From Todiramphus chloris collaris (taxonomy: Eukaryota; Chordata; Aves; Coraciiformes; Alcedinidae), in NCBI GenBank assembly GCA_025345505.1, contig JANVCC010000125.1, positions 3,951,441 to 4,015,440 of the forward strand: a stretch of DNA of 64,000 bases, written 5' to 3'. The translations under genes were made by a program, and so were the position numbers. The notes under the pieces were generated by a model. The model did not search any database. It saw only the letters and a list, made by a program, of their open reading frames with translations, and was not told the DNA's origin. Shown here in pieces: positions 49,626 through 62,018 of this stretch. The first letter of the stretch is position 1. The number at the start of each line of letters is the position of its first letter.

Positions 49626-51878
49626 AGAGGAAGAGAGCAAATCAAACAGAGTGCCCAGCACTTCTCCCCAAAAGCAGGCTGGCTTTTGTTTTTAGCCAGG
49701 AAGAGGAACACACAGCGTGCTACGGCAGCAAAAGCCCCCAGCCACCAGCACGGAATCCCTTCTGCTTGGCTCACAGCCACCCTGATGCATATGCCAAGGA
49801 GGAGAGATGCTACAAGGAGTCCTTTCTACTGCAGACAGGCACTGCCACCATCTAGTGCAAGATGGAAATGCTGACCTGCTCCTTGTCCCCTTGCTGCTCA
49901 GCTTTGAAGAGGTCTCATGGAAGAGACTTGCATGGAAGAAGTGAACCACAGCAATAAAAAGAGAAGAGATGGACTGAAGAGCATAGGATGTTCAACCAGA
50001 AAGGAGGAACAAAATAGTTGGAGAGCAGCACCAAGATAAGCAGCCTTCCTCCCACCAACTAGACATCGTTAAAATAAATTAAATAAAATAAAACAATATA
50101 AAATACAGCAAAACTGGATTCCTACCAGGTCAAATCTGGAACTATGGAGGAAAAAAAGAAGCCTTGACATAAGACACACTGACATAAGACACACCTCAAT
50201 TAAAATCCCTCATCTGGGATGAAGTGGGTTGTGGGGGCAGGCATCCCCCAAATCCAAAGCAGTCCAAACTCCTTTATCTTCAGGAAGTTCAATCTCCCAC
50301 AGGGAAACTCTTCTTTACAACAGTGGCTGTTTTCTTATTAATCTTGTGCATAAGCATGCATTTTTTCTCCCTGTCAGGATGTCAGCAAGGCCTGGTTTCT
50401 TCTTCACTGATGAGCAGTAAGTGTGAAAACCCCATGAAGAAGGAGAAAAAAAATATCATCTCAGTGACAATACTCACATTCTGTTGACAAATCCAAGAGG
50501 AAAAAAATATGAGTAGACAATCCTTTGTTCTAGGAGAAAAAACTTATAAAACTCTTTATTAAAGGAGAGGTATGAAAGGACAGTACGACTTTAAAACTCA
50601 AAATTACCTTTCAAAAACATACTTAACCCACACAAATACATATGTACAAACATACTACCCAGGCATACACCCTAGGTAGGTATATAAACACATCCTATGC
50701 AGTTGTAGCTATTCTGCTGTGACCAGATCCTTGGTATTATCTACAGCACTTCAGGAGAAGCAGCAGACAACTCCTCTTTCCCAAGCTGCTTAACTCTTGC
50801 AGGACTTGAAATAAATGGGAAATATCTTCTAGTACATGATTGCAATAAAGGTGTTTGGGGTTGGGGTTTTTTTGCCATAAACTCAAGTTCTTTGTAAACT
50901 GTGATTTACAGTGAAACCTCTTTCTAAATCTCCCTTTTATGACATCTCACAGAAGTGAAAATGATAATAAATGAGACGGGTGGGAGAAAGTGATAGAGAA
51001 GACTCATTTTGCTCAGCCCATCACTTCTGTTGCCTCCATCCATGTATGGTGGGTTTGAAATTTTCAGGCATGCAGGACTGTTTTTCCCCTTCAAAACCTC
51101 TCCTCTGGGGGAACGGGATTCCCAGTAGTCCTGCCTCCATGGGGCTTCAGACACAACAGGCCCATTTCACAGAGGTGGTCACAGCACATGCTATTCCCAG
51201 CCCCAAAGGATGGATTTATGGCTTTTAAAAATCTTCTTTATGTAATTTTGTCCCTCGACTTTTGTCAGCTGTATCCCTGCTGTTTCCATTCCTGTATCTC
51301 TACAAGCAGAGAAGGCATAGAGAATATATACTATTTTATGCAGTGTGGCTCTGGGCAGCTCTTCAGTCTTCTTCTGCTCTCCACTAAGGACTTGAGCAAA
51401 GCATTTGGGGGAAAAAAATGAAATAAAATTCCCTACCTAAGCAAACAAACAACAGGCATCTATATCCACATCTACGCAAAGATCTTTTTCGCTCTGAAGA
51501 ACCACTTCCAAATCTCTCTGGGTGAAGCTTTCAAAGTAAGGAATTGGCAAACACACAGAAATATTTCTGTGAAATCTCCTGCTTCAGCACATTTCTGGGC
51601 ATCAAGAGATTTAGGAGCTCTCAGGTTTGAATGGTTATCAAAGAGCTTTTGGTTGAAAGCCAGTTATTTCAAGACATCCTTAAAAGCCTTCCTGAGAAGA
51701 AAGGGGTCTTGGACTACCCACTCCCACATAGCCACCTGCGTCAGCAGGTACCTGGAGACTTGGGAGATCTGACCTTAAAATCGCTTCTGAAAATTGGATA
51801 CAGGCCATAAACTAACCCAATATGAGTATCTGAATGCTGGTACCACACCTTCCAAGAATTATCACCTGCCTGCCACTT

Positions 51879-52435
51879 CATAGAATCGTAGAATCATTAA
51901 GGTTGGAAACAACCATAGAGATCATCAAGTCCAACCATCTACTAATGTTATCATGATCACTAAACCATGTTCTGCAGTGCCCCATCTAGGTGATTTTTGA
52001 ACCCCTCCAGGGATGGTGATTCCACCCCCTGCCTGGGCAGCCTGTTCCAAGGCCTCACCACTCTCTCAGGACAAAGTGTTTTCTGTAATAGCCAACCTAA
52101 ACCTCCCCTGGTGCAACTTATCCCCATTTCCTCTCATCCTGTCACTGGTTACCTAGGAGAAGAGACCGACACTCGCTTCACTACAGCCTCCCTTCAGGGA
52201 GCTGTAGAGAGCAGTAAAGTCTCCTCTCAGCCTCCTCTTCTTCAGACTGAACAACCTCAGCTCCCTCAGATGCTCCTCCTAAGACATTTTCTCCAGACCC
52301 TTTACCAGATTCACTGCCCTTCTCTGAACTCACCCCAGCGACTCAATGACATTTTATTGGCCAACCTGCAGTGCCCAAAACTGAACCCAATGCTCAAGGT
52401 GCAGCCTCACCAGTGGCACCTTCAGTGTGCTGCAG
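51879..52435 (-). mobile_element. CR1 LINE fragment, about 560 nt
   Basis: It starts TCATAGAATCGTAGAATCAT and shows AAGTCCAACCATCTACTAAT, TATCATGATCACTAAACC, CTCCAGGGATGGTGATTCC, TTCCAAGGCCTCACCACTC, GTCACTGGTTACCTAGGAG and CAGCCTCCTCTTCTTCAGAC. Its end signature is the reverse complement of the tails at 32345-33041 and 39507-39868. Confidence 0.94.
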
Positions 52436-54415
52436 GATTAATTCCCATTAAAAACAAAGGGTTTAGAAGGAGTTATAGCACCTTTAATGTACTCAGGATG
52501 TGTTCATATAGAAAGAAAAACAAGTAGATTATCATCCCACTGAAGCCCTTAGCAGCCAGAGAAAGGTAATACACACAAGACATCCCAAAACCTTCTTTCT
52601 ACTTAGTTCATCTAAAGACGTTGCATGAAAAAAACAGCGTGGGGTCTGGATAAGAGGACAGCCCCAAAGCCAACCTCCTGCTCACCCAACACATTTCAAA
52701 GACAAGGATCTTCTCAGCAAGTCCCACCTGCTTATAAAGCTGTTGTGGGCATTATTTCCCCAATGTTCCAGGATGTTATTGCTACACAGCACCAGGTTAA
52801 AGCCAGCACACCAGTCTGGCCAGTCCTGAGGTGTGCATTAAGTTCAAAGTGGATGGTGACTGTCACCGGGGACTCTGTGCTGCCAAGCAGAGAAGATGTG
52901 ACACAGTTGAGCTGGCCACTGCCCTGCCAACCATCTGGTGAGATGGCATCATGCCCAGCTGCTAGATGTGTGGGTCTTTGCTAGGGACAAAAAGATTTTC
53001 AGACAGACTAAGCTCAAATAAAATTAAAACCAGCTCCTTAGCTGAGGAAGTTACTCTGCACTCTGGTACAACTGAGGACATTCCCCAGCATCACCAGAGC
53101 AGAGTCATTCTGTCCATCCCCTGTGATTCTGTGGACTGGGACATGGTTGACAGTGGCAAATAGACCTGAAACAAGAGAAGGTGTCAGTCTCTGAACCTGA
53201 CCCTCTCTAAAAAACTGAGTCATTTAGGGCAAGGAACCACCTGCATTGCAGAAAGGCATGGAAATAAAAAATAAAAATAGACATACTGCTTGGGATGTCT
53301 CAACTAAAGGTTTTGAGAGGCTGGCCCTTAAGCTTAAAGAGTTATTAGTAACAGCACAATCTATGGCTCTTCAGCACCGTCTTTGAGACTGGTTTCTCCA
53401 GCCCTGACATCCACATATGCAGAAGCAGTACCCTGAAGAGCAAAACCTTCACTCTCCAGCTGCTTCACTTCCATCTCAGCCAAGTGAAGAAGTAGCAGGC
53501 CAGTTGAAGTGTCCATGATGACAACCTCTGTCAAACTCCCACAGCTGCAGGACAGAAGAAATGACCCTTTCTTCAAGTGCTTCTCCAGACTAACAAAACC
53601 TCAAGGGAGAAGAGCGTGGAGCATCCACAGAAGATACAAGCTAACCAGTTCTGCTAAAAGAAGAGGAATAAAATCCACATCTACATAACCATCTACCAGA
53701 AAGTCTTGTTTTTCTAAGTACTCCCTTTAAAATTTAAAAGCAAGTTTACAGCTTGCTGGGTTTCTACTGTGCAGATGTTCAAAACTCCCAGTAGCAAAGC
53801 TCATGAGCAGTTCTGCTGAAGGATGAGCCCCAGGACAGAAACAGCTCAGCTCAAAGGATGGCCAGTGCTAGATGTGAGCAAGCGCTGTGAATTGCAAGCC
53901 AAGAAAATGCAGTGACTAAAGTGGTCCCTGATTTCAGGGAGTATCCAAGATTTAACAGCAAGGGAGCCTGGCTAAGGAAAACACTGCGGGAACGGGAGGA
54001 GAAAGCTTTTCCAGGGAAATCATGCCACCTTCAAGCTTAGGATGTAATCCCCGAGGGAAAGAGAGCAGGTGGTGGGTTTGGTTTGTGAGCAGCAATCCTT
54101 CTACAACCCAAACCCCTCATCCATCATCAAATAAGGATAAAACTCATTTTCTGCAGAGATGAAACACTGCTGGATGCACGTATACAAAGGATGCTAAATT
54201 CTGCTCTTCTAATTGACGATAATAAAGACATAGTCTATATCCTCAAGAATTTAACTAATTAGATAACACTAGGCAAGAGGAGAGGAAGAAAACAAGAGAA
54301 CAGATTTGCACAAGACTACACTAGAGCAGAGGTGACCAAGGCTTGGAATTTAACAACTTTCAGGTGCAGAATCTTAAAATCTAAAAGGATCTTCCTGATT
54401 AGCTACTGAAAACCA

Positions 54416-54463
54416 GGAGAAGAGAAGAGAAGAGAAGAGAAGAGAAGAGAAGAGAAGAGAAGA
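54416..54463. repeat. (AGAAG)n purine repeat, left side of gap
   Basis: A pentamer AGAAG array of about nine units runs into the assembly gap. The true length is unknown. Confidence 0.9.
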
Positions 54464-54726
54464 NNNNNNNNNNNNNNNNNNNNNNNNNNNNNNNNNNNNN
54501 NNNNNNNNNNNNNNNNNNNNNNNNNNNNNNNNNNNNNNNNNNNNNNNNNNNNNNNNNNNNNNNNNNNNNNNNNNNNNNNNNNNNNNNNNNNNNNNNNNNN
54601 NNNNNNNNNNNNNNNNNNNNNNNNNNNNNNNNNNNNNNNNNNNNNNNNNNNNNNNNNNNNNNNNNNNNNNNNNNNNNNNNNNNNNNNNNNNNNNNNNNNN
54701 NNNNNNNNNNNNNNNNNNNNNNNNNN
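54464..54726. other. assembly gap (263 N)
   Basis: A run of 263 N flanked on both sides by purine-only repeats. Nothing can be inferred about its content except that the flanking repeat probably continues. A 155-codon minus-strand open frame spanning it is an artefact of the unknown bases. Confidence 0.98.
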
Positions 54727-54835
54727 AAAGGAGAAGAAAAAGGAGAAGAAAAAGGAGAAGAAAAAGGAGAAGAGGAAGAATGAGGAAGAATGAGGAAGAA
54801 GAGGAAGAAGAGGAAGAAGAGGAAAAGGGAAATCC
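54727..54835. repeat. mixed purine repeat, right side of gap
   Basis: About four copies of a 12-bp unit GGAGAAGAAAAA, then two of a 10-bp unit GAGGAAGAAT, then three of a 9-bp unit GAGGAAGAA. The unit changes across the gap, so the array is composite. The whole strand is A/G except for two T. Confidence 0.9.
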
Positions 54836-56138
54836 AGAGAGCCCTTTTAGTGAGCCATAAAGGCACTTAAAACTGCCAGCACCTTCTGAAGAAGGGACAT
54901 CCCAGTCTCAGGTCTGGGACTGATGGCCAGGCACCCACTGGAAACTACAGGAACCACCAACACATTCATTATTCTCTGCTTTCCCCATCCAGGTACCTCC
55001 ACCCATACAACCAGCAGGCTGCAGGGAGGGGATCTTCCTAAACTACTACTAATTTGACCATAATTGAGTGGAAAATGGAGCAAGAGATTCTGAGAGGATG
55101 AGATGCTTAAATGCATTAACAGCTGAACAATGCCTAAGGAGAGGCCAGAGTCTTTGCCTTCTGATTTTCTGTGAAAGACTGGGCCCACCAGCGTGATCTG
55201 TTCCTTTACAGTAAAACACCTTTGGATGCTCAAGACTAGCAAATAAAACTGGTAAAGAAAGAAAAAAATTATCTATATGCAAGAGGTTTTTTTGTTCGTC
55301 GTTTTGTTTTCTTTAGATGCTATGAAGTTGTCAACTTGCCCTCACCTATTTCATTCCAACGCTTATTCCAATGGTGTCTTCTACTTTTCCTAGTTATATA
55401 AATAAATACATAACCACTTAACTTCCCTGAAATGCTGAGACTATAGGGAAACATTTATAATAAAGTTCGAAGTGCCAGAAGGGATAGGGCAGAGGTTTTC
55501 AAAACAAACAAGTTTCAAAGTTAATTTGTGTATGAAAGTTAATTCTCCTGGCAATTCCTTTTGCTATAAAACATGTTGTTCATTATTCTTTAATATGTTT
55601 TCTTATGTTTTGGCTTATTAATTCATTAAATCACTGCTAAGATCTCTATGAACTGGATGTAAAACAGGGAATATCCTCTAAATTCAGGGAAACTGGACTA
55701 AGGAAATAAATCTCTAATGTTTAGAAGCCTTGCACAACAGCGAAGAAGCAATATGAAATAATTCCTCTGTAGATGCCATAAAAAGCTTTGTGAGGTCGTC
55801 TAGTGGGAGAGATCACCTTATTAGAACTGTTTGTAGTGTTTGTGTCTAGGTTTTTACTTAAGTCCCTCCTTCCATTCTCCACTTGATGGGACTTCATCCT
55901 AAAAGTAAGCTTCGGTTATATTAGTGAATGTGACCAAGACATGGCCTGATCCTTCTGACTGAAAGGCTTCCATTCCAAAAAAATCCACCCCAAAAGTTGC
56001 ACAGTAGCTGTGAACATCCCTAAGAGTCAAAGATTTTGTTCTTGCTTTCTTTCACTGCTTTCAACTCTAACACTCTATACTAAGGACACTGGAAGTACAC
56101 GGTTGGGTCCAGCATTATTCCAGTGAGAAACAGTTGCC

Positions 56139-56712
56139 ACAGAATCACAGAAATAGGCTGAAGGGACCTCTAAAGATCAACTAGCCCAACCACCCTGCCA
56201 GAGCTGGATCACCCAGAGTAGATCACACAGGAACAAGTCCAGGCTGCTTTTGAAAGTCTCCGGAGATGAGATTCCACCACCTCTCTGGGCAGCCCGTTCC
56301 AATGCTCTGCTACCCTCACAGTGAAGAAGTATTTCCTTATGTTGAGGTTGAGCCTCCTGTTTTTCAGTTTATGGCCATTGCCCCTAGTCATGTCACCAGA
56401 CACCACTGAGAAGAGCCTGGCCTCATCTTCCTGATACCCACCCTTTAGATATTTATAAGCATTGGTAAGATCCCCCCCTCAGACTCCTCTTCTCCAAGTT
56501 AAACAGACCTAGCTCTCTCAAGCTTTCCTCATATGGTAGGTGCTTCAGGCTCTGAATCATCTCAGTAGCCCTTTGCTGTATCCTCTCCAGTAGTTCCTTG
56601 TCCTTGAACCAGGGAGCCCAGAACTGGACACACTACTCCAGATGAGGCCTCACCAGCAGAGAGTAGAGGGGAAGAAGAACCCCTTGAACTGCTGACCATG
56701 CTCTTCAGCCAA
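56139..56712 (-). mobile_element. CR1 LINE fragment of another subfamily, about 570 nt
   Basis: It begins CACAGAATCACAGAAATAGG and shows ACTAGCCCAACCACCCTGCC, GAGATTCCACCACCTCTCTG, CATTGCCCCTAGTCATGTC, ACACCACTGAGAAGAGCCTG and CTGTATCCTCTCCAGTAG. The phrase set (CAGACACCACTGAG) marks a CR1 subfamily that differs from the 32345/39507/51879 group. Confidence 0.92.
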
Positions 56713-57217
56713 ACCTAGACCACCTTCCAGACCCTTCAGATGTTGCAGTGACCCAGGGTTTCAGTGTCTGTTTCATGAAGCACCGGAAACATTTAAGAAG
56801 CTAATGGAAAACCAAAGCATTATCCAGGTCCCAATATAACAAAAGGATTAACCACCTACTTAATGTTAATTAACCTCAGGGGGACTCCCTGGGTACTTAC
56901 GAGTTTGTTACGTGCTTCACCACTTTTGTGGTATCTCGGTGTGAAGCTGGCAGTGGATTCACTCCTGGGGTTTGCCACCAGACCTGGAGCTACAATGAGA
57001 CTGCGTGGTGGTCAAGCCACAGTGTCTGCTTCTACAAGAGCTTCTGAGTGAGTTTTGTCTATGGAACATCTACCCCAGCTTTAGCTGTTGGCCCTGGGTC
57101 TCCAGCAGAGCTCCTGTTATCCCCATCCCACCAAAGGGATCACGAGTGGTGTGAACACCTCCCTCATGCACACAAGCTCTGGAACCTTGCCAGCCTGGAG
57201 GCAACAATCAAGAGAGT

Positions 57218-57310
57218 CACAGAATGGTAGGGGTTGGAAGGGACCCCTGGAGATCATTGAGACCAACTCCTCTCCTAAAGCAGATTCACCAAGAGGTTGC
57301 TCTAGGTGTT
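57218..57310 (-). mobile_element. short CR1 LINE 3' end
   Basis: GTCACAGAATGGTAGGGGTT, GGAAGGGACCCCTGGAGATC and CCTCTCCTAAAGCAGATTC. Only about 90 nt of a further CR1 subfamily remain. Confidence 0.85.
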
Positions 57311-57599
57311 TCCAAAACACCTGAGAAAGAGCAAGATACGATTGGAGAGGTACGGAGAGGACAGATGGATGGCCCAACCACTAAGACACGACAGAGACAG
57401 GACAGCCAGCACGTAGACAGGACTTTCCACCCAAAAACTGGTTGGTGTACCACAGTGTCAGGTAGATAGTGAAGAGAGGAGAGCAAAAAAAACTTACAGA
57501 TCTGATTCCTGGAAAAATACAAGAACAAATCATATAACAAGTGCTAAGTTTCAAAATGGTAATTAGGTGATATATAAATACACCCAGAGAATGCTGCCA

Positions 57600-57770
57600 A
57601 GAACGACTCGCACGGACCAATCTCATTTCAATCCATGACAAGATAACCAACGTAGCGGCCAAGGAGAAAGACACGCGTGCGATAGATCTTGAGCCCAACT
57701 CTGGCCAGTGTCCCTTCACAAGCAGCTGAAGGAAAAATGGTCTAGATGAAGTCACGGTAAAATTAAGCAC
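57600..57770 (+). mobile_element. degenerate LINE reverse transcriptase relic
   Basis: One plus-strand frame reads RTNLISIHDKITNVAAKEKD, then AIDL, a stop, and RKNGLDEVTVKL. The order matches the palm of CR1-type reverse transcriptases (TNL...D...AVDLxxxKAFDxxPHxxL...GLDExT), with the catalytic-region residues decayed. It stands alone with no CR1 3' end, so it is an old internal fragment. The match is by eye and could be partly chance. Confidence 0.45.
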
Positions 57771-58997
57771 TGACCTGCTGGTCCCCTGAGCACATCTAGA
57801 AACATTGCAGCTCCAGAATATGAAACCACCCTCACCCTTGAAAATCTGGCATTTAATATCCAGGGTGCAGTCAGGTTCATAAAAGCAGCGTTAAAAATTT
57901 CCTGGCCTGTGGGATTTTTAATTCAAGCTGCCTGAATTCCCTGCCCTCTGCTCTTCCCTCTGTAGAGTAGGTTTTGTTCTTTGTCCCCACAAAGAGATGG
58001 CCTTGGGAAGAGAGGTTGAACACAGTAGGAAGTGCATGTTGCACACACCAAAACCCTAAGAATTCAGGGTTTCATTCCTAGTGCTGTACAGTGTTTGGTC
58101 TCTGATTATTTCTGGCATGACACATGACTTCAAAAACAATGCAAAACCCACAGCTTTCTGTTATGTACAACTTCTCCATGCAACACCAATAGGCAGCCAA
58201 AGCCCAGAGAAGCTCCTACAAGGAAAACACCAAAACACTTGGTTTTACACAGATTTTTGGGAGCATAACAAGGATATGAAAGGCAGAAGCTGCTGAAGGA
58301 GGTCATAACTCACAAATGAAGATCAGGCCCATGGCTTACACCTCCACTTGCCATTCCCCAGCCTCTTCAGTGGCTGTGGGAGGACATCACCAACCCCCAA
58401 AACTGCAATACACCAAGTCTTCCTTGTGACACATCTCAGGGAGCTCCCCAGTCAAGGCTACATAACATCTGAGTTTTGCTCCAAAACTGCCTCTGGAATT
58501 CCACCCAAAACTGCTGAAACCAGAACTTATGGATGTCTCTAACTAGGCTGGTCAGCAAGGGCAACCATGGTGCAACCCAGTGATGGGTTCTAAGTCCATC
58601 CATTGTTGCATCAGCCCAGGGCCAAGGGAAGCACCTTCAAGTCATTAATCTTACCCAGCGTTTGGATCACACATGGAGGAAAAGCAGCCAAGATGGACAG
58701 ACAAGTATTAGTACAGAGGACATCTTCTTGGCAGTACCACTCTATAATAAAAAAATAACCAAAACAAATAAAACCTGAGTCCCCTTTTCTTTGCTCTTTG
58801 TCAGAAATTAGACGATTTAAAAAATGATGTCCCCAGAGGTTCTTTTTTTTCCCCACAGTGACAAACCTCCAGATCCTTGGGTGAGCTGCGACTGATAAAA
58901 CCTGCTTGTTCTTTGTCTGTGACTTCCATCCCAATTTATTACCAGAAGGCTTTTAAGCCACCTATCACCTTTATTGTTTCAGGATCTCACAGTTTCC

Positions 58998-59140
58998 CAT
59001 GCCTGAACCATGCCTGAAAGTGTTTAAGAGCCAGGCAGATGTGCTTAGGGACATAGTTTAGTGGTTTTGATAGGGCTGGGAATAAGGTTGGACTTGATGG
59101 TCTTGAAGGTCTGTTCCAGCCAAAACTATTCTATGATTCC
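58998..59140 (+). mobile_element. short CR1 LINE 3' end
   Basis: GGCAGATGTGCTTAGGGACA, TAGTTTAGTGGTTTTGATAG, AAGGTTGGACTTGATGGTC and the terminal ACTATTCTATGATTCCC. About 140 nt; 5' truncated. Confidence 0.92.
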
Positions 59141-61894
59141 CACTGGACCACACGTTACCATTGCACAGCAACTATCTGCAGTGGTACCTGGGACTTGTTT
59201 TTATTTCTTTATTAGGTATAAAAAGAAGCAGAGGTTTGGAGCACATGCAGAACATGTCCATCAAGGTCTGCCCCCGGTGCGAGCAGACATACGTACGCCG
59301 GCAGGAAGGCCACGCTCTTTTGTTCCAGCCATATCATGATCTAATAGAGCGAGCAGTTCTTCTCAGCAAGCCAGTCATCCGTCTTTCAGAAGCAGGAGGC
59401 AGACGATTAGTGTTGCATTACCCTCTCCTGACACTTAATTAATGACAATATTTGAGGATACTACAACAAAAGACACCCGGCATATGTTACTCAGTCTCCC
59501 ACAGCGAAGGGGAGTGGGGAGTTCTGAAGGTTCAGATGAACATTTCTGAGCGAGACACACAGGGAAAGTTCCTCCAAGTTGCCCGTGGTCAATGCCATCA
59601 GGTTCCTTCCCTTGCAATCCTTTCCACGGGGACCCGTAGCCGAGGGATCAACGTGGTATTTGAGATGCCAACCAGGGCTGACTTTCCGAGCAAGCCAAAA
59701 TCAGTTGCAGACTTTCTAGGCGGCGGGCACACATCATCTCAGATGACACTGTGATGGACACGTCTCCAAATACCTGAGATGCTGTGTGCACGAGGGGAGA
59801 GGAAGCCAGCACTGAACTCCAAGACATAAGCCAACGTGTTAACAGTCTCCAGACCACAGCTGAGCTTTCTACATCAGCTGCTTCTTTGCCATCCACTGAG
59901 GGTGGCTTCAGCGTCACATCAGCGACTGCCAAACAACGGGCAAACTGGGCACAAGGAGAAGTCTTTTCAAGTATTTCAAGTGTCGTGAGTTGTTCTGTGC
60001 ATTTGCATATAAAAATAGTGGTCCTTTCACACAGCACAAAAAAGTATTCACCTTTTTTTTTTTATCCCACACTACAATGCACTGAGATTTCTCTAGTCCA
60101 CTTTGATTCTCTTTTCTTATCATTTTTTCATTGTGCCCAAGTATCCCATTCATCCTTTCCTTTATGCCTTTAATTTTGCCTTGTAGAATAGCCTAAAAAT
60201 CACTATTTACAACTGAACAGCCAACTCACATTCACTTCAATACATTCTCCCTTTTCAAAGGAAAAAAAAAAAACCATAATTACACCCAAACTCGTAAGAA
60301 AATGGAAAACCAAAAGAAACCTCTATGCTTCTTTTATATTTCCATCCAGGGGGAACAGCTATTTGCAAAACAACAAAATGTTTCCTGAAGAACATTTGCA
60401 ACGCTCAGAACCTGAAAACCAGGTTAGCTGCATGTCAGTGAACACCTCAGATGAAATCAAAGGCAGTTGAAGAGAGGGGTGATGTTCTTCCCCGGTGCAA
60501 AGAGACAACACAGCCCTTTGCCACGTTACAAGATCCCTGATCATGACACTTCTGCAGACATCTGGATTTCCAGTCGTGTCTACACCGTGGCCATCACAGC
60601 CTCACGCTGCAGTGCAAGCTGGAGCCAGGACCACAAGTAAATGCAAGGGTGTGTTCCACTTGAGAAGGCTTGCTGAAAGCCAGACTAGATTAACCCAGAT
60701 CCAGTCCTACAGCAGTTGCCCATCTGGATCAGGATCTGGCACACATTTGGGAAGTCGTGGATGTGGTCTGATGTGGTCTTATCTGCCCACACCCACGTGG
60801 GCTGGACTCTCAAACAGCAGCTCAAAAGTGGGCAGGATAAGACCTTCTCTCCACCTCCACGCACGAGCCAGCCCCATGTTAACAGGGACAACCCTTGAGC
60901 TACCCGCTGTTGTCCTGGCAAAGGATGCCTCCTACAACAGTCCAGTGCCAGAAGGGGACAGAGCAGAGTCAACATCTTCAACACACAAAAGCAGGAGGTT
61001 ATAATCGTTACCTGAGCTCCACGTTAAGACAGTTACATTAGGAACTTGCTTTTATGAAGCACAGCGTTGACTTCTATATTTGGACCATTTTAGATGCACA
61101 AGTCAATACCTGGATGCAACTTTAGCATTTCTAGAGCCTTTTGAGGGAAGGGCAAAACAGGTAAGGAAGGCACATCTGGTCTTTGCTTAAAAACATGTCA
61201 TAGGAAGAGGTAGTAAGCTGCTGCTTATGTTTTTAGCATTTCCTGAGAAAGCTTCTGACCCTGTTGGCACATCCGAGCACACTTCCCAGATTCAAGCAGC
61301 TTCCACAGCAGTTAAGTTACACACTCTGTGGAAGCACAGCCTGCTGCCCCTTGCACATCTCCGCATCTCCTCCCACCACCAGTGCTCCCACAGCCAGCCA
61401 GAGAACAACTATTTAAACTTCTTGAAGAGATGCTGGGGAGATGAGGAAAGGCAAGAGCAGGCCTACAGAACATTATGTACTTCTTCTCCTGGTTTCCCAA
61501 AATGCCTTCAAAATCCTCATCAGTGCTGCTCTTCCACATTGCAGCCTTTGTTTCCATGCATGGCCCTTCCTTTTACTTTATTAAACTGCCTTTATCTTGG
61601 CCCATGAGGGGGGTTTCCCATTTTATTCCCACCTCTCCTCCATCCTGCTGAGAAGACAGAGTGGTCTGGCAAGAAAGAACCTGGTGTCCAGCCAAGGCCA
61701 ACCCCCCACAGCAGGGTAAAGATGTGGTGCTTCATCATCCAAATCAACTGCAACCGAAGTTTGGGTTTCACCTTTGAAAATCACTATCAGAAATGAGCTG
61801 TGGAGAGTGTGATATTTAAACACCAGCCGCAAGTAGAACTTCAGTCCCCAGGGAGTCAAGCAGAATAAATCACAGCAAGGGATCAATACTTTAC

Positions 61895-61979
61895 CGAGAG
61901 GTTGATAGCCTTGTCTCGAAGGGCCTCCAAATGGATTCCTGCTCCCAAATCCACTCCCATCGATGGATCCGTAAGACAT
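61895..61979 (-). CDS. TSNARE1: TSNARE1 first coding exon (N-terminus, 28 codons)
   Basis: This is the start of t-SNARE domain-containing protein 1, a syntaxin-family protein expected to act in endosomal membrane fusion. The minus strand reads MSYGSIDGSGFGSRNP, then a FGGPSRQGYQPL segment. As I recall it, the human TSNARE1 N-terminus (MSYGSIARGG..., FGGPSRQGCQPL) is nearly the same, and this is the basis for the name. The start is well supported: an in-frame TAG lies two codons upstream of the ATG, and A is at -3. The exon ends CTCG followed by GTAAAGT, a good donor, leaving phase 1. The next exon begins CC, which completes a GCC (Ala) codon, so the two exons join in frame. The tail is rich in Gly, Ser and Pro, and is probably disordered. 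The protein's SNARE motif and anchor are not in the window. Another syntaxin 7/12 relative is the alternative, but those have different N-termini. Confidence 0.86.
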
Positions 61980-62018
61980 TTTCTAGATAGCAATGGATGC
62001 AGGATGATAACTTCAAAC
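61980..62018 (-). other. TSNARE1: 5' UTR part of the TSNARE1 first coding exon, with its splice acceptor
   Basis: These 39 nt lie between a strong minus-strand acceptor (pyrimidine-rich CTTTGTCTCCGTTTTCTTAG, AG at 62020-62019) and the start codon at 61979. They contain no ATG. A TAG in the reading frame sits immediately before the AAA codon that precedes the ATG, so the protein cannot extend upstream. The acceptor shows that at least one non-coding exon lies further right, and I could not identify it before position 64000. Confidence 0.75.

Noticed and set aside
54399-54866. 155-codon minus-strand open frame
   Set aside because: Mostly unknown residues from the N gap plus a purine repeat.
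59161-59442. Plus-strand frame with a CPRCEQTYVRR phrase suggesting a zinc-binding motif
   Set aside because: Only one C-x-x-C pair, no second pair at a plausible distance, and no splice support.
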